64,000 nt of DNA from Stenotrophomonas maltophilia (GCF_003205835.1 NZ_CP029773.1:4434501-4498500); one strand, 5' to 3'; positions 45,566-52,736 are shown, counted from the stretch's first letter. Translations and numbers: made by a program. Notes: generated by a model not told the origin, from the sequence alone.

Positions 45566-46225
45566 ATGTATCTCCCTGCAACTCCCCCCTCCTCCTGCGG
45601 CGATGACGCCGCCGCCCCGCTGCTGCTCAAGCGCGGCGAACGCTTCCTGGCCCCCGACGTCTACCGCACGTGCCTGGACGGGCGCGAGGCGGTCATCAAG
45701 GACTATTCCCGCTACCGCGGCACTCCCGTTTCGCTGATCGCGCGGCTGATGGTTCGCCGTGAAGCACGCATGCTGCAGCGCCTCGGCGGCTGGAAGCATG
45801 CCCCCGCGCTGCTCGGCACCCTCGGCGGCCTCGCACTTGGCATGGAATTCATTCCTGGCCAGACCCTGAGCACCGCGCAGGCCGTCGGCAACGACGTGTT
45901 CGAGCAGCTGCAACACGCGCTCAGCCGCCTGCATGCCGCCGGCATCACCCACAACGACCTGCATGGCACCAACGTGGTGGTCAGTGGCGGCGTGCCGGTG
46001 CTGCTGGACTTCACCTCCGCCTGGCGCGTACCCCGCTGGCTGCGCCGCGGCCCGCTGAGCCGGCAGATGCGCCGCAGCGACATGAAGAACCTGCTGAAGA
46101 TCCGCCAGCGCGTGACCGGCCAGGCGCCGAGTGCCGCGCAGGCCGCACTGGTGGCCGACCCGGGTTGGGTCGCCGCCGTGCGGCAGGGCTGGAAGCGGTT
46201 CTATAAGTGGGCGAAGCGCCGGTAA
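45566..46225 (+). CDS. RIO-like/Kdo-kinase-like phosphotransferase
   Basis: 219 residues of the RIO1/InaA kinase-like group. Visible motifs: EAVIKDYSRYRG (ATP-binding Lys), ARLMVRREARMLQRL (helix-C Glu), ITHNDLHGTNVVV (catalytic HxDxxxxN loop) and VLLDFTSAWR (metal Asp). The basic tail (WKRFYKWAKRR) may contact membrane or LPS. Divergent from lpxO, so modification of the lipopolysaccharide core is a reasonable guess. Confidence 0.78.
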   Translation: MYLPATPPSSCGDDAAAPLLLKRGERFLAPDVYRTCLDGREAVIKDYSRYRGTPVSLIARLMVRREARMLQRLGGWKHAPALLGTLGGLALGMEFIPGQTLSTAQAVGNDVFEQLQHALSRLHAAGITHNDLHGTNVVVSGGVPVLLDFTSAWRVPRWLRRGPLSRQMRRSDMKNLLKIRQRVTGQAPSAAQAALVADPGWVAAVRQGWKRFYKWAKRR

Positions 46226-46237
46226 GCGCTTTGCTTT

Positions 46238-46352
46238 GGTAGGGGTCGAGCTTGCTCGACCGCTTTACCGCTCTTTGTAGAGCCGAGCCCACGCTCGGCT
46301 GCTGTTCCTGCATCGCGCGAAATGCAGCCGAGCATCGGCTCGGCTCTACAAC
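46238..46352. repeat. Three REP palindromes
   Basis: GTAGGGGTCGAGCTTGCTCG AC (about 46239-46260), GTAGAGCCGAGCCCACGCTC GGC (about 46277-46299) and an inverted GCCGAGCATCGGCTCGGCTC TAC (about 46325-46348) between convergent genes. Confidence 0.75.
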
Positions 46353-46367
46353 ATCCCGCCGAACGGG

Positions 46368-46706
46368 TTACAACGCGTCCGCGTCCAGCTCACCGGTACG
46401 AATACGCACCACGCTGCCCAGGTCGTACACGAACACCTTGCCGTCGCCAATCTTGCCGGTGCCGGCGGCCTTCACGATGGCCTCAACCACCGCCTCAACC
46501 TGGTCATCGGTCACTGCCACTTCCAGCTTCACCTTCGGCAGGAAATCGACCACATACTCCGCGCCGCGGTACAGCTCGGTATGGCCCTTCTGGCGACCAA
46601 AGCCCTTCACTTCCGTCACCGTGATCCCGGTAACCCCACGCTCGGCCAGCGCTTCGCGCACGTCGTCGAGCTTGAACGGCTTGATCACCGCCATGACCAT
46701 CTTCAT
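46368..46706 (-). CDS. glnB: Nitrogen regulatory PII protein (GlnB/GlnK family)
   Basis: 112 residues, standard PII length. Uridylylation site Tyr51 in the T-loop (HTELYRGAEYVVDFLPKVK), and the C-terminal signatures KIGDGKVFVYDL and VRIRTGELD. Senses 2-oxoglutarate, ATP/ADP and glutamine state and controls glutamine synthetase regulation. No amtB next to it, so GlnB rather than GlnK is a guess. The first ATG is taken because the MKMVMAVIKPFK start matches the family. Confidence 0.95.
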   Translation of the reverse strand: MKMVMAVIKPFKLDDVREALAERGVTGITVTEVKGFGRQKGHTELYRGAEYVVDFLPKVKLEVAVTDDQVEAVVEAIVKAAGTGKIGDGKVFVYDLGSVVRIRTGELDADAL

Positions 46707-46861
46707 CGTCTATCTCCTGTCTTCCGGCGTGGAGGATAGCGCCTGAACGCGGCCCGTGCGAAGCCGCTGCCGCCTGTCCGGGCAGTGGGTGCCGGCAGTA
46801 TCCTTGTGCCCGAATGGCCTGCCCGCGCCGGATGCACGGGCCCACCCCCACGGAGCACCCC

Positions 46862-47113
46862 ATGATCGACCTGAATCAAATCGATGACCTCGCCCGTCGC
46901 CTCAGCGACCTGGTGCCGCCGGGCCTGCGCGAATCGCGCGAGGAACTGCAGGCCACCTTCAAGAGCGCGCTGCAGGCCGGCCTGGCCAAGCTCGACCTGG
47001 TCACCCGCGAGGAGTTCGAAGTGCAGCGCGCCGTGCTGCTGAAAACCCGCGAGAAGCTGGATGCGCTGGAAACCGCCGTGCGCGAACTGGAAGGGCGCGG
47101 CGCCGCAGAATGA
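46862..47113 (+). CDS. ubiK: Ubiquinone biosynthesis accessory factor UbiK (YqiC/BMFP)
   Basis: 83 residues, almost wholly helical and amphipathic with a C-terminal coiled coil (REEFEVQRAVLLKTREKLDA LETAVRELE region), as in the YqiC/BMFP family. Members support ubiquinone synthesis and lipid-associated assembly under air. ATG 46862 agrees with the family start MIDLNQIDDLARRL. Confidence 0.85.
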   Translation: MIDLNQIDDLARRLSDLVPPGLRESREELQATFKSALQAGLAKLDLVTREEFEVQRAVLLKTREKLDALETAVRELEGRGAAE

Positions 47114-47117
47114 AAGA

Positions 47118-47179
47118 GGAGGCGCACCGCGCCTCCCACTACAGAGTATTTCCCGGATGGGGCCTTGCAGCAAGGCCCC
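47118..47179 (+). other. Two stem-loops after ubiK
   Basis: GGAGGCGC-ACC-GCGCCTCC (47118-47136) and GGGGCCTTG-CAG-CAAGGCCCC (47159-47179). Neither has a T run; they may slow decay or end transcription before arr weakly. Confidence 0.5.
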
Positions 47180-47237
47180 CCGGGCGCCCTAGACTCGCCG
47201 GCCTGTCGATCCGGCAGGACACGCAGGGGCAGTGCCG

Positions 47238-47672
47238 ATGGCGAAGGACACCGAATGGACACCCGTCTCGCATGACACCTGCGACCAGGTCGCCGGGCCG
47301 TTCTATCACGGCACCCGCGCTGACCTGGCGGTGGGCGAACTGCTGAGCGCGGGCTACCGCTCCAACTATCGCGACAGCGTGGTGATGAACCACATCTACT
47401 TCACCACGATTGCCAAGGGCGCCGGGCTGGCTGCGGAGATGGCCCGCGGTGAAGGGCGACCGCGTGTGTATGTGGTGGCGCCGACCGGGCCGTTCGAGGA
47501 CGATCCGAACGTGACCAACAAGAAGTTTCCCGGGAACCCGACACGATCGTATCGGAGTGCGCAGCCGTTGCGGGTGGTTGGGGAGATTGTGGAGTGGGAG
47601 CTCTACGACCCGGAATTCGTTCAGCAGTTGAAGGCGTTTGTTGCTTCGGGGAGTGGGGAGATCATCAACTGA
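47238..47672 (+). CDS. arr: NAD+--rifampin ADP-ribosyltransferase
   Basis: 144 residues, the size of the Arr family. Recognisable blocks: GPFYHGTRADLAVGELL (His and NAD site), NHIYFTT, RVYVVAPTGPFEDDPNVTNK and FPGNPTRSYRS, PLRVVGEI. It inactivates rifamycins by ADP-ribosylation. ATG 47238 is chosen over the GTG two codons upstream. GC-rich like the core genome, so it looks like a resident chromosomal arr rather than a fresh import. The accessory stretch starts right after it. Confidence 0.93.
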   Translation: MAKDTEWTPVSHDTCDQVAGPFYHGTRADLAVGELLSAGYRSNYRDSVVMNHIYFTTIAKGAGLAAEMARGEGRPRVYVVAPTGPFEDDPNVTNKKFPGNPTRSYRSAQPLRVVGEIVEWELYDPEFVQQLKAFVASGSGEIIN

Positions 47673-47761
47673 GGGAAGGAGAGACCCGTGCTTTGGCTGA
47701 CGGAAGATCAATGCAGCAGGTCGTCGAACGATGTCCGCTTTCGGCCAGAAGCAGACGTTCT

Positions 47762-47874
47762 ACACCTGAACTAGGCCCGGCCGCGGAGCGGCGTTGGCTT
47801 GAATGAGCCTGAAGCGATAGGCAGGCGCGCTGTTGCCTGAAGTTGATAGGGGCTTGTTTACGGAATTGTTAGGC
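47762..47874 (-). other. Integron attC-like recombination site, composite and degenerate
   Basis: Read on the minus strand: GCCTAAC (47874-47868, containing the stop TAA of the upstream gene) followed by AATTC, then CAAGCC, AACTTCAGGC; then a second attC body CATTCAAGCCAACGCCGCTC with CGCGGCCGGGCCTAGTTCAG G (47805-47762). This follows the common attC plan (GCCTAACAATTC-ATTCAAGCC-loop-GGCTTAACTCAGGC-GTTAGGC) base for base at most places. The final GTTRRRY core is degenerate (GTAGAAC). Confidence 0.6.
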
Positions 47875-48135
47875 ATCAAAGGTGTTGCTGCCAAGCTCAG
47901 CGAGCACTTCTACATTCTGCGGCCGTCCGACAATGTTACTCAGCACAACAGCCGAGAGAGCGCAGTAGAGCAATAGTGTATCGAGAGACTCCATGTGTCC
48001 GCCGAGTTGGAAATGGCCTCCAACGTAGCCAAGTCTCTCATCAGTTTTGTCGTGCTGATTTGCTCTAGTATCAGGCGTTACGTGAGTTGCCTTCTCACAA
48101 AGCTCTCTGTAGCTGGCCTCAGTCACAGGGGAAGG
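47869..48135 (-). pseudogene. 3' part of a cassette-like gene split by an IS3 element
   Basis: Codes for about 88 C-terminal residues (SPVTEASYRELCEKATHVTP...) ending with NTFDA and TAA inside GCCTAAC. The frame continues, after removal of the IS and one AGG, from the part at 49391-49810; codons CCT-TCC-CCT-GTG join without a shift. AT-richer than the core genome. Includes one hydrophobic segment (LLLYCALSAVVLSNIV). Could still be translated from the GTG at 48126 but lacks its N terminus. Confidence 0.7.
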
Positions 48136-48198
48136 TGATCTGGCTCCCCGTCAGCGGACGCCAAGAAGCGATACTTTGATCGCACTTGGAGGTCCTTT

Positions 48199-48492
48199 AT
48201 GTCCCGTATTACCCGCCGTAGCTATACCGATGAGTTCAAGCACCAGGCCGTGGAGTTGGCCGAATCGCTTGGCCCAGCCGCAGCGGCCCGCCAGCTGGAA
48301 ATGTCCGTCAAGACGCTGGCAAATTGGATTGACGCGGTCCGTGCTGGGCGCTCGTTGACGTCTGAGGCTCGCAGGCCGGCCACTGACCTGGAAAGCGAGA
48401 TCAGCCGCCTTCGGGCCGAGAACGCCAATCTGAGGATGGAGCGAGAAATCCTAAAAAAAGCGGCGGCGTTCTTTGCCAAAGAGTCCAAGTGA
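48199..48492 (+). CDS. IS3-family transposase OrfA
   Basis: 97 residues. Helix-turn-helix near residues 8-45 (YTDEFKHQAVELAESLGPAA, LEMSVKTLANWI) and a leucine-zipper-like C-terminal helix (LESEISRLRAENANLRMERE). Binds the IS ends and regulates transposition. GAGG lies upstream of the ATG. Its end overlaps orfB in the -1 frame. Confidence 0.95.
   Translation: MSRITRRSYTDEFKHQAVELAESLGPAAAARQLEMSVKTLANWIDAVRAGRSLTSEARRPATDLESEISRLRAENANLRMEREILKKAAAFFAKESK
48453..48459 (+). promoter_or_regulatory. Programmed -1 ribosomal frameshift site (A7)
   Basis: Seven A residues followed by G. In the orfA frame the codons are CTA AAA AAA GCG; slipping back one base enters the orfB frame, which is open from here to 49352. 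The product is the OrfAB fusion transposase. This is the standard IS3 strategy. Confidence 0.8.
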
Positions 48493-49352
48493 GGTACGCC
48501 TTCGTCGCCCGTCATAGGACTCGTTACCCGACTCGGGTGCTGTGTCGTGTTCTCGGCGTATCGGTCTCTGGTTTCCATGATTATCTGCACCGACAGTCCG
48601 CCCGAACCGATGATGCCGATGCCGTTCTTCGTACTGAGCTGCGGGCCATTCATGCGGCCAGCAATCGCAGTTACGGCCGACATCGGCTGGTCAGGGCCCT
48701 GCGCGCCCGAAATCATGCCGTTGGCCACAAGCGGGTGGCTCGGTTAATGGCCGAGGAGCGCATCCAAGGCAAGATCAAGGGACGCTCCCGGCGCAAAACC
48801 CCTGCCGCAGGTTCGGCCCAGCTCGCCCCAAACCTACTGGATCGACAATTCACTCCCGGCACGGGTCCATCGGCGTGGGTCGGCGATATCACCTATGTGG
48901 CCACTCGCCAGGGCTGGCTGCATTTGGCCGTGGTCATCAGCATCCAGACCCGGCAGGTGCTGGGCTACAGCGTCTCCGAGCGCATGACCGAGGACGTAGT
49001 GCTGAAAGCCTTTGCCAATGCCTGGGCGCTTCATCCCCAACCACCCGGCCTGATCTTCCATTCGGATCGAGGCGGGCAGTACTGGGGCAACGAGTATCGC
49101 CAGCTCTTGGAGTCCTGCGGGGTGGTTCAAAGCATGAGCCGCCCAGGCAACTGCTGGGATAACGCGGTGGCCGAGAGCTTTTTTGCCACGCTCAAGGCCG
49201 AAGCGGCTGCTGATCCATACGTGAGCCGGGAACAGGCCCGCCAGTCCATTGCGGCCTACATCCACGGTTTCTACAATCCCGCTCGGCTACACTCGGCGCT
49301 GGGCTATCAGTCGCCCAACACCTATGCCCGGCAGCTCAAAGCCGCCGCCTGA
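48489..49352 (+). CDS. IS3-family transposase OrfB (DDE integrase domain)
   Basis: 287 residues when read from the GTG at 48489, which overlaps the orfA stop (GTGA); the main product is probably the OrfAB fusion. The HTH_21 region (RSYGRHRLVRALRARNHAVG) is followed by an rve integrase core with the D-D-E triad: WVGDITYVAT, IFHSDRGGQYWG and NAVAESFFATLKAE. No stops or gaps. Confidence 0.95.
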   Translation: MRYAFVARHRTRYPTRVLCRVLGVSVSGFHDYLHRQSARTDDADAVLRTELRAIHAASNRSYGRHRLVRALRARNHAVGHKRVARLMAEERIQGKIKGRSRRKTPAAGSAQLAPNLLDRQFTPGTGPSAWVGDITYVATRQGWLHLAVVISIQTRQVLGYSVSERMTEDVVLKAFANAWALHPQPPGLIFHSDRGGQYWGNEYRQLLESCGVVQSMSRPGNCWDNAVAESFFATLKAEAAADPYVSREQARQSIAAYIHGFYNPARLHSALGYQSPNTYARQLKAAA

Positions 49353-49390
49353 AACGGCTTCATGGCGTCCGTTTTCAGGGAGCCAGATCA

Positions 49391-49810
49391 AGGAACGCCT
49401 AGCTGATCTAGCGACTTCCTTACGGAAGCGGGTGAGAATTCCCTTAGCCGATCCGGCCGTTTAGCAGTTTTCCACTTCTCGAGCAGCAAAGGCGATTCAT
49501 TGAATAAAAATGCGAGGTTAGTGATCTCTGCAATGCTTCGAGTCAGGTTGAGTGACTCATCGTATAGGTAGTCGGATATGAGGCGAACGGATCCCATTGA
49601 AAGATTGAAGCAACGCCCGGCGAGAGACTCAATCACATGATCCCCCCCCATGCAATGCGGTTCGCAAACTGATATTTGGCAGAGGTACTCTAGGCTCTGT
49701 CCAAGTAGTGCTCGCCTCCTCGGACTCAGTGGAGAGATATTTTTCACTAGCCGTGAGTCCAAGCTTGTTGCCACTGTGAGCAGAAAGTCGGAACTGCAAG
49801 AGCCTTTCAT
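49391..49810 (-). pseudogene. 5' part of the cassette-like gene split by the IS3 element
   Basis: Codes for 140 N-terminal residues from ATG 49810 (MKGSCSSDFLLTVATSLDSR) to LGVP, where the IS begins and gives a false stop. Joined to 47869-48135 the protein would be about 227 residues, mostly helical, with pattern LTRSIAEITNLAFLFN reminiscent of DUF5677-like helical proteins; this likeness is weak. The start is seven bases after a GTTAGGC core, the layout of an integron cassette. Function unknown. Confidence 0.7.
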
Positions 49811-49816
49811 CTTGAT

Positions 49817-49823
49817 GCCTAAC
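49817..49823 (-). other. attC/attI core-type site GTTAGGC upstream of the cassette gene
   Basis: On the minus strand GTTAGGCATCAAG-ATG: a GTTRRRY integrase core followed six bases later by the start codon. The other junction of the same unit is GCCTAAC at 47868-47874. Together they delimit a cassette of about 0.7 kb once the IS is removed. Confidence 0.5.
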
Positions 49824-50131
49824 TACCTAATAGACGGACCCTTGGATCCGGTTATACGACTCACCCACAAAGCGCCGTATGACGGGCTTTCCCCTTGGTA
49901 CAGCTCGATCTTAGGGCGACTGGATCCGGCTAACAAGCCGGAGGGCAACCGGACCCAGCGCTAGGTTCGACGGCGGCACCAATGGCCGCTATGGGTCGAG
50001 AGCTGGCTCAAGCACTATTGGTCGCGTTGCCTAGCGCCGGCGCGTCTGTTTTCGGTCAAGAGAGGACTCTCGCAATGCCTCGAACCGGCCCAAGAATCTG
50101 CGTGGCCTAGAACGAAGTATCGGGCCGAACT
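49824..50131. other. Non-coding stretch upstream of the cassette
   Basis: About 300 bases without a convincing gene. It includes two copies of GGATCCGGYTA (about 49845 and 49922), the second in an imperfect hairpin GGATCCGG...CCGGACC (49922-49956), and distant inverted words GCGCTAGG/CCTAGCGC (about 49959 and 50030). These might be relics of further attC sites but do not fit the consensus well. Confidence 0.35.
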
Positions 50132-50497
50132 CTACTTGAACATCTCCAACAGATCCCTGTCTTCATGCCGCTGCTCCCACGTGGAGAGAAAACAGAAGCT
50201 CACACCACTTCGCATGGCAGCCTTCTGAAACCCGTCCAGTTCCTCCTTCGTAACCGGGTACTCAACCGGATCAAAGTGCAGAATCCCCCACGGCTTGACG
50301 AGAGAGAACCCAGGCAGGAGTTCCGAGAAGATCGCCTTGAGCTGGGACTGGAGAATCGAGAAGTCCTTGATCGGACCCACGCGATTGCCAAGCGCATGAC
50401 ACTGGCGACGGATGGTCCTGTCTCCACCGACCACGCGGGCAATGAAGTGATCCTGGTGCACTTGAACGTAGATCAGCTGACGGCGAAAGAACCTCAT
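50132..50497 (-). CDS. Hypothetical protein in the accessory region
   Basis: 121 residues from ATG 50497, with a purine-rich GAGAAGGGG just before it. Starts MRFFRRQLIYVQVHQDHFIA, ends DLLEMFK; alternating strands and helices suggest a small soluble alpha/beta protein. The region LLPGFSLVKPWGILHFDPVE is distinctive but I do not recognise the family. Same strand as the cassette gene and DUF998. An immunity-type role near the Rhs locus is possible but not shown. Confidence 0.5.
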   Translation of the reverse strand: MRFFRRQLIYVQVHQDHFIARVVGGDRTIRRQCHALGNRVGPIKDFSILQSQLKAIFSELLPGFSLVKPWGILHFDPVEYPVTKEELDGFQKAAMRSGVSFCFLSTWEQRHEDRDLLEMFK

Positions 50498-50552
50498 CCC
50501 CTTCTCAACCTCACACGCTCAATAGCCGTCCACGTGCTTGCATGCCTTTCCA

Positions 50553-51155
50553 TCAAAGCACCGGCTCCGCCTTCAGCGCGCTTGATCGCCTGCGCAGCAG
50601 GTACAACGCAACCAGAAACGGCCACAGCGAGTTGATCGACGAGAACAGCCGCTGGGTCAGCCCCATGAAGCCCTCCGGGTCCGCCCCCACCACGTTCAAC
50701 CAGAGATAGACGATTCCTGCGATGCTCACCAAAGCGGTCACGGCGTACGCCCTTCGGTTGGCATACCACGCGCTCAATTCGATATGCGACATCGCGGGTG
50801 CAATGATGTTTGCGATGCCGATGGTGTAGAAGCCGTGCATCGGATGGCCCATGGGCCAGAGCCCGTTGGTCAGCATGGAGATGCCAAATACCAACCAGCA
50901 GATCGCGCCTACGGCAATCCGGCGGCCGGACTCCCGCCATACCCCGATGGAGAACGCCACGAAGCCGACACCGGAGCCGATGGCGGCGATCCTGGCGCAG
51001 ATGCTTGCGAGCGTTGGTGCCTGCAGCAGCTCGCTGGCGTGCTGTGCAAGCGGGTTGTAGCCCGGCGCGAACACGGCGGCAACGCTGGTCCAGAACAGGA
51101 ACCACGGAAGCGGGATCAGACCCGCGCAGAGAAGCAGTCGGCTGCGGCGTGACAC
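50553..51155 (-). CDS. DUF998 family membrane protein
   Basis: 200 residues with six hydrophobic segments from LLLCAGLIPLPWFLFWTSVA to WPFLVALYLLRRR. Internal pattern YNPLAQHASELL and FGISMLTNGLWPMGHPMHGF (the Pxxx(S/H)ELG and D/GxxPMH-type motifs) matches DUF998. The GTG at 51155 with AAGGA upstream is preferred; the ATG at 51305 would add 50 residues with no family match. Function unknown. Confidence 0.78.
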   Translation of the reverse strand: MSRRSRLLLCAGLIPLPWFLFWTSVAAVFAPGYNPLAQHASELLQAPTLASICARIAAIGSGVGFVAFSIGVWRESGRRIAVGAICWLVFGISMLTNGLWPMGHPMHGFYTIGIANIIAPAMSHIELSAWYANRRAYAVTALVSIAGIVYLWLNVVGADPEGFMGLTQRLFSSINSLWPFLVALYLLRRRSSALKAEPVL

Positions 51156-51244
51156 GTACGGTGGTCCTTGTTTGGCCTGCGCCAGTGGGTGGAATCCAGA
51201 CGAGCGCTGCAGAACCTTCCTACTGCGGGCAGGACGATCGTGAT

Positions 51245-51262
51245 TGACTACATCAGTAGTCA
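51245..51262. promoter_or_regulatory. Palindrome upstream of DUF998, candidate operator
   Basis: TGACTAC-ATCA-GTAGTCA, perfect 7-bp arms, about 90 bases before the DUF998 start. No regulator gene is adjacent. Confidence 0.35.
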
Positions 51263-51490
51263 GATTGCGCGCGGCACTCGGTAGGTTCAATAGGCAAGAA
51301 GTCATTTAAACCATCCAGCGGGTGTCGCAGCGGTTCGGCTGCATGAGCGATCACACATGCCCGATGGTCGAGTGCTGTCGCGTTTGCCGCGCCTTGCATC
51401 TCTGGCGGAAGGTTCTGACGACTCCGTTCCAGAAGTGCCGTTCCGCCTAGCACACCAAGGCTCTCGCCCCTTTCCACGCTATGCGACAAT

Positions 51491-51800
51491 GCCGAAAACG
51501 TCTCGGGTTTTGGCGGCATTGACCCCTACCCCTTGGCATACCCAACTACATCAGGCAACTCTGGTATCGCCACCGAAAACGGGTGGCCGGGCCTCGAAAA
51601 CCCGTTTTGCTAGATGTAGTTTGCGCTTGCCAGCCGGCATCACCTCGCGTGATGCCGGCTGGCAATCCGTCTGCCGGCTATGGCGGGCGGGGCGTGGGGG
51701 TCTTGTACCCGCCGGCTTTGTCTAGCAACCGGTTTTCGAGCCACGCTCTGCCCGCCACCTTTATCGGTGGCGGCTTCCGCCTGCATGCACGGAGCCCACC
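51491..51800 (+). ncRNA. Strongly structured leader RNA, C4-antisense-like
   Basis: The stretch before the gene at 51801 has an outer 9-bp stem (51544-51552 with 51613-51621) around hairpin GCCACC/GGTGGC (51569-51587) and an alternative pairing AAAACGGG/CCCGTTTT; a perfect 17-bp hairpin (51627-51665, CTCGC loop); and a hairpin CCGCCACC/GGTGGCGG (51752-51773) just before the ribosome site GGAG. CTCGAAAACC...TTGCTAGA (51592-51614) can pair with TCTAGCAACCGGTTTTCGAG (51721-51740). Two mutually complementary segments around a long hairpin recall C4 antisense RNAs. Open frames here look like translated RNA structure, not genes. Confidence 0.55.
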
Positions 51801-52157
51801 ATGACTACACCGCACTCCCCTCCCCCGCGCCCGATCCAGGAAGCGCCGTCACCCGCGCCTGCGCTGGACCCCAACAGCCTCATCGCCATCCTGCACGCCA
51901 TCGGTGCCGGTGCTGCAGCCGACGGCCAGCCCTGGCCCGAGCGCCACCTGTTGCGCAGCCGACAGATGGCGATGTCCGACGCCGACTGCGCGGCAACCGG
52001 CCAGCGCATCGTGCAGGAAATCCTGCTGGCAGCCGAGCGCACCCGCCAGAACGGTGAGCCCGAGCAGTACGTGGGTGACCGGGTGATGGAGGGGCTGGTG
52101 ATGGCCGATATGGCACTCACGGCCTTCATCCACGAGCGGATGCGTCCCAAGGACTGA
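51801..52157 (+). CDS. Small hypothetical protein behind the structured leader
   Basis: 118 residues. Pro-rich N terminus (HSPPPRPIQEAPSPAPALDP) followed by a helical domain with SDADCAATGQRIVQEILLAA and VMEGLVMADMALTAFIHERM. GGAG lies seven bases before the ATG, at the foot of the last leader hairpin, so translation may be controlled by leader folding. The C-terminal pattern recalls small Pseudomonas proteins of the DUF6124/DUF3077 kind, which I recall having similar leaders; this is not certain. Confidence 0.65.
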   Translation: MTTPHSPPPRPIQEAPSPAPALDPNSLIAILHAIGAGAAADGQPWPERHLLRSRQMAMSDADCAATGQRIVQEILLAAERTRQNGEPEQYVGDRVMEGLVMADMALTAFIHERMRPKD

Positions 52158-52205
52158 GCGCCCGCGTGCGGTGCCTACCGTTCTGCCTGGGTGTGGGGGT
52201 GACGA

Positions 52206-52736
52206 ATGAAGAAGCACGGTCTTGCTGCAGCGGCGGTATGCGCCGCGATCACGGTGGCGGTGTGGATGGGGTGGCCCGAGCCCGCGGGCGACCAGGTGTG
52301 GGCCTACCAGAAGCTGCGGCCGGCCGATTATCGGATGCTGCATAGCCAGGCGCTCGGCTTCGTGGCCGCGAAGACTGATGAGGGCTTTGAACTGTACGCG
52401 CGCCATGTCGGGGCGACGTCCTTCGAGATCCGGTGCAAGGGCGTTCTGGTGATGGACGTGGAGAACGCGCCCTCGCGCGTGCTGATCCGCATGCCTGCCG
52501 ATGCCCGCCTGCGTGCACCGGATATCGAGCGCCTGCGCATCAACTTCGAGCGTTGGCTGGATCTGCACCAGAGCCAAGGAACGCTGCTGGTGGAAAGTGC
52601 GGGGCCTTCGTGGGTTAAGGCGCGTTTTGGGCGCTTCACTGGGTTGGTGCCTGATGAGCAGCGGTGTCTGCTTGGCGGCCCAGGCCGCCGCCAGGCCGAT
52701 CCTAGCAACCATGTCCGCGCCGAAGTGCCTTCGTAG
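52206..52736 (+). CDS. Hypothetical membrane-anchored protein
   Basis: 176 residues. An N-terminal hydrophobic stretch (LAAAAVCAAITVAVWMGW) would act as signal anchor. The rest is a compact alpha/beta domain with FEIRCKGVLVMDVENAPSRV and a short Gly/Arg-rich end. No family recognised. Starts 48 bases after the previous gene with GGGGGTG upstream, so the two may be co-transcribed. Confidence 0.6.
   Translation: MKKHGLAAAAVCAAITVAVWMGWPEPAGDQVWAYQKLRPADYRMLHSQALGFVAAKTDEGFELYARHVGATSFEIRCKGVLVMDVENAPSRVLIRMPADARLRAPDIERLRINFERWLDLHQSQGTLLVESAGPSWVKARFGRFTGLVPDEQRCLLGGPGRRQADPSNHVRAEVPS

Larger units (their letters stand above)
48136..49390 (+). mobile_element. Intact IS3-family insertion sequence, 1255 bp
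   Basis: Left inverted repeat TGATCTGGCTCCC... (48136-48162) and right repeat ...GGGAGCCAGATCA (49364-49390) match at 20 or more of 27 positions. The element is flanked by AGG on both sides (48133-48135 and 49391-49393), a 3-bp target duplication as expected for IS3. It carries orfA and orfB with a frameshift signal. Both frames and ends are undamaged, so it is probably still active. Confidence 0.95.

Noticed and set aside
49650..49964. 104-codon plus-strand open frame across the cassette boundary
   Set aside because: It overlaps the better supported minus-strand cassette gene and the attC-type core and has no ribosome site.
51253..51519. 88-codon minus-strand open frame
   Set aside because: No family signal or ribosome site; it lies in a region of palindromes and composition is not gene-like.
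51357..51804. Plus-strand open frames over the folded leader (122 and 73 codons)
   Set aside because: Their reading follows RNA stems (long perfect hairpins). They lack ribosome sites, and I take them as non-coding; protein-level conservation would change this.
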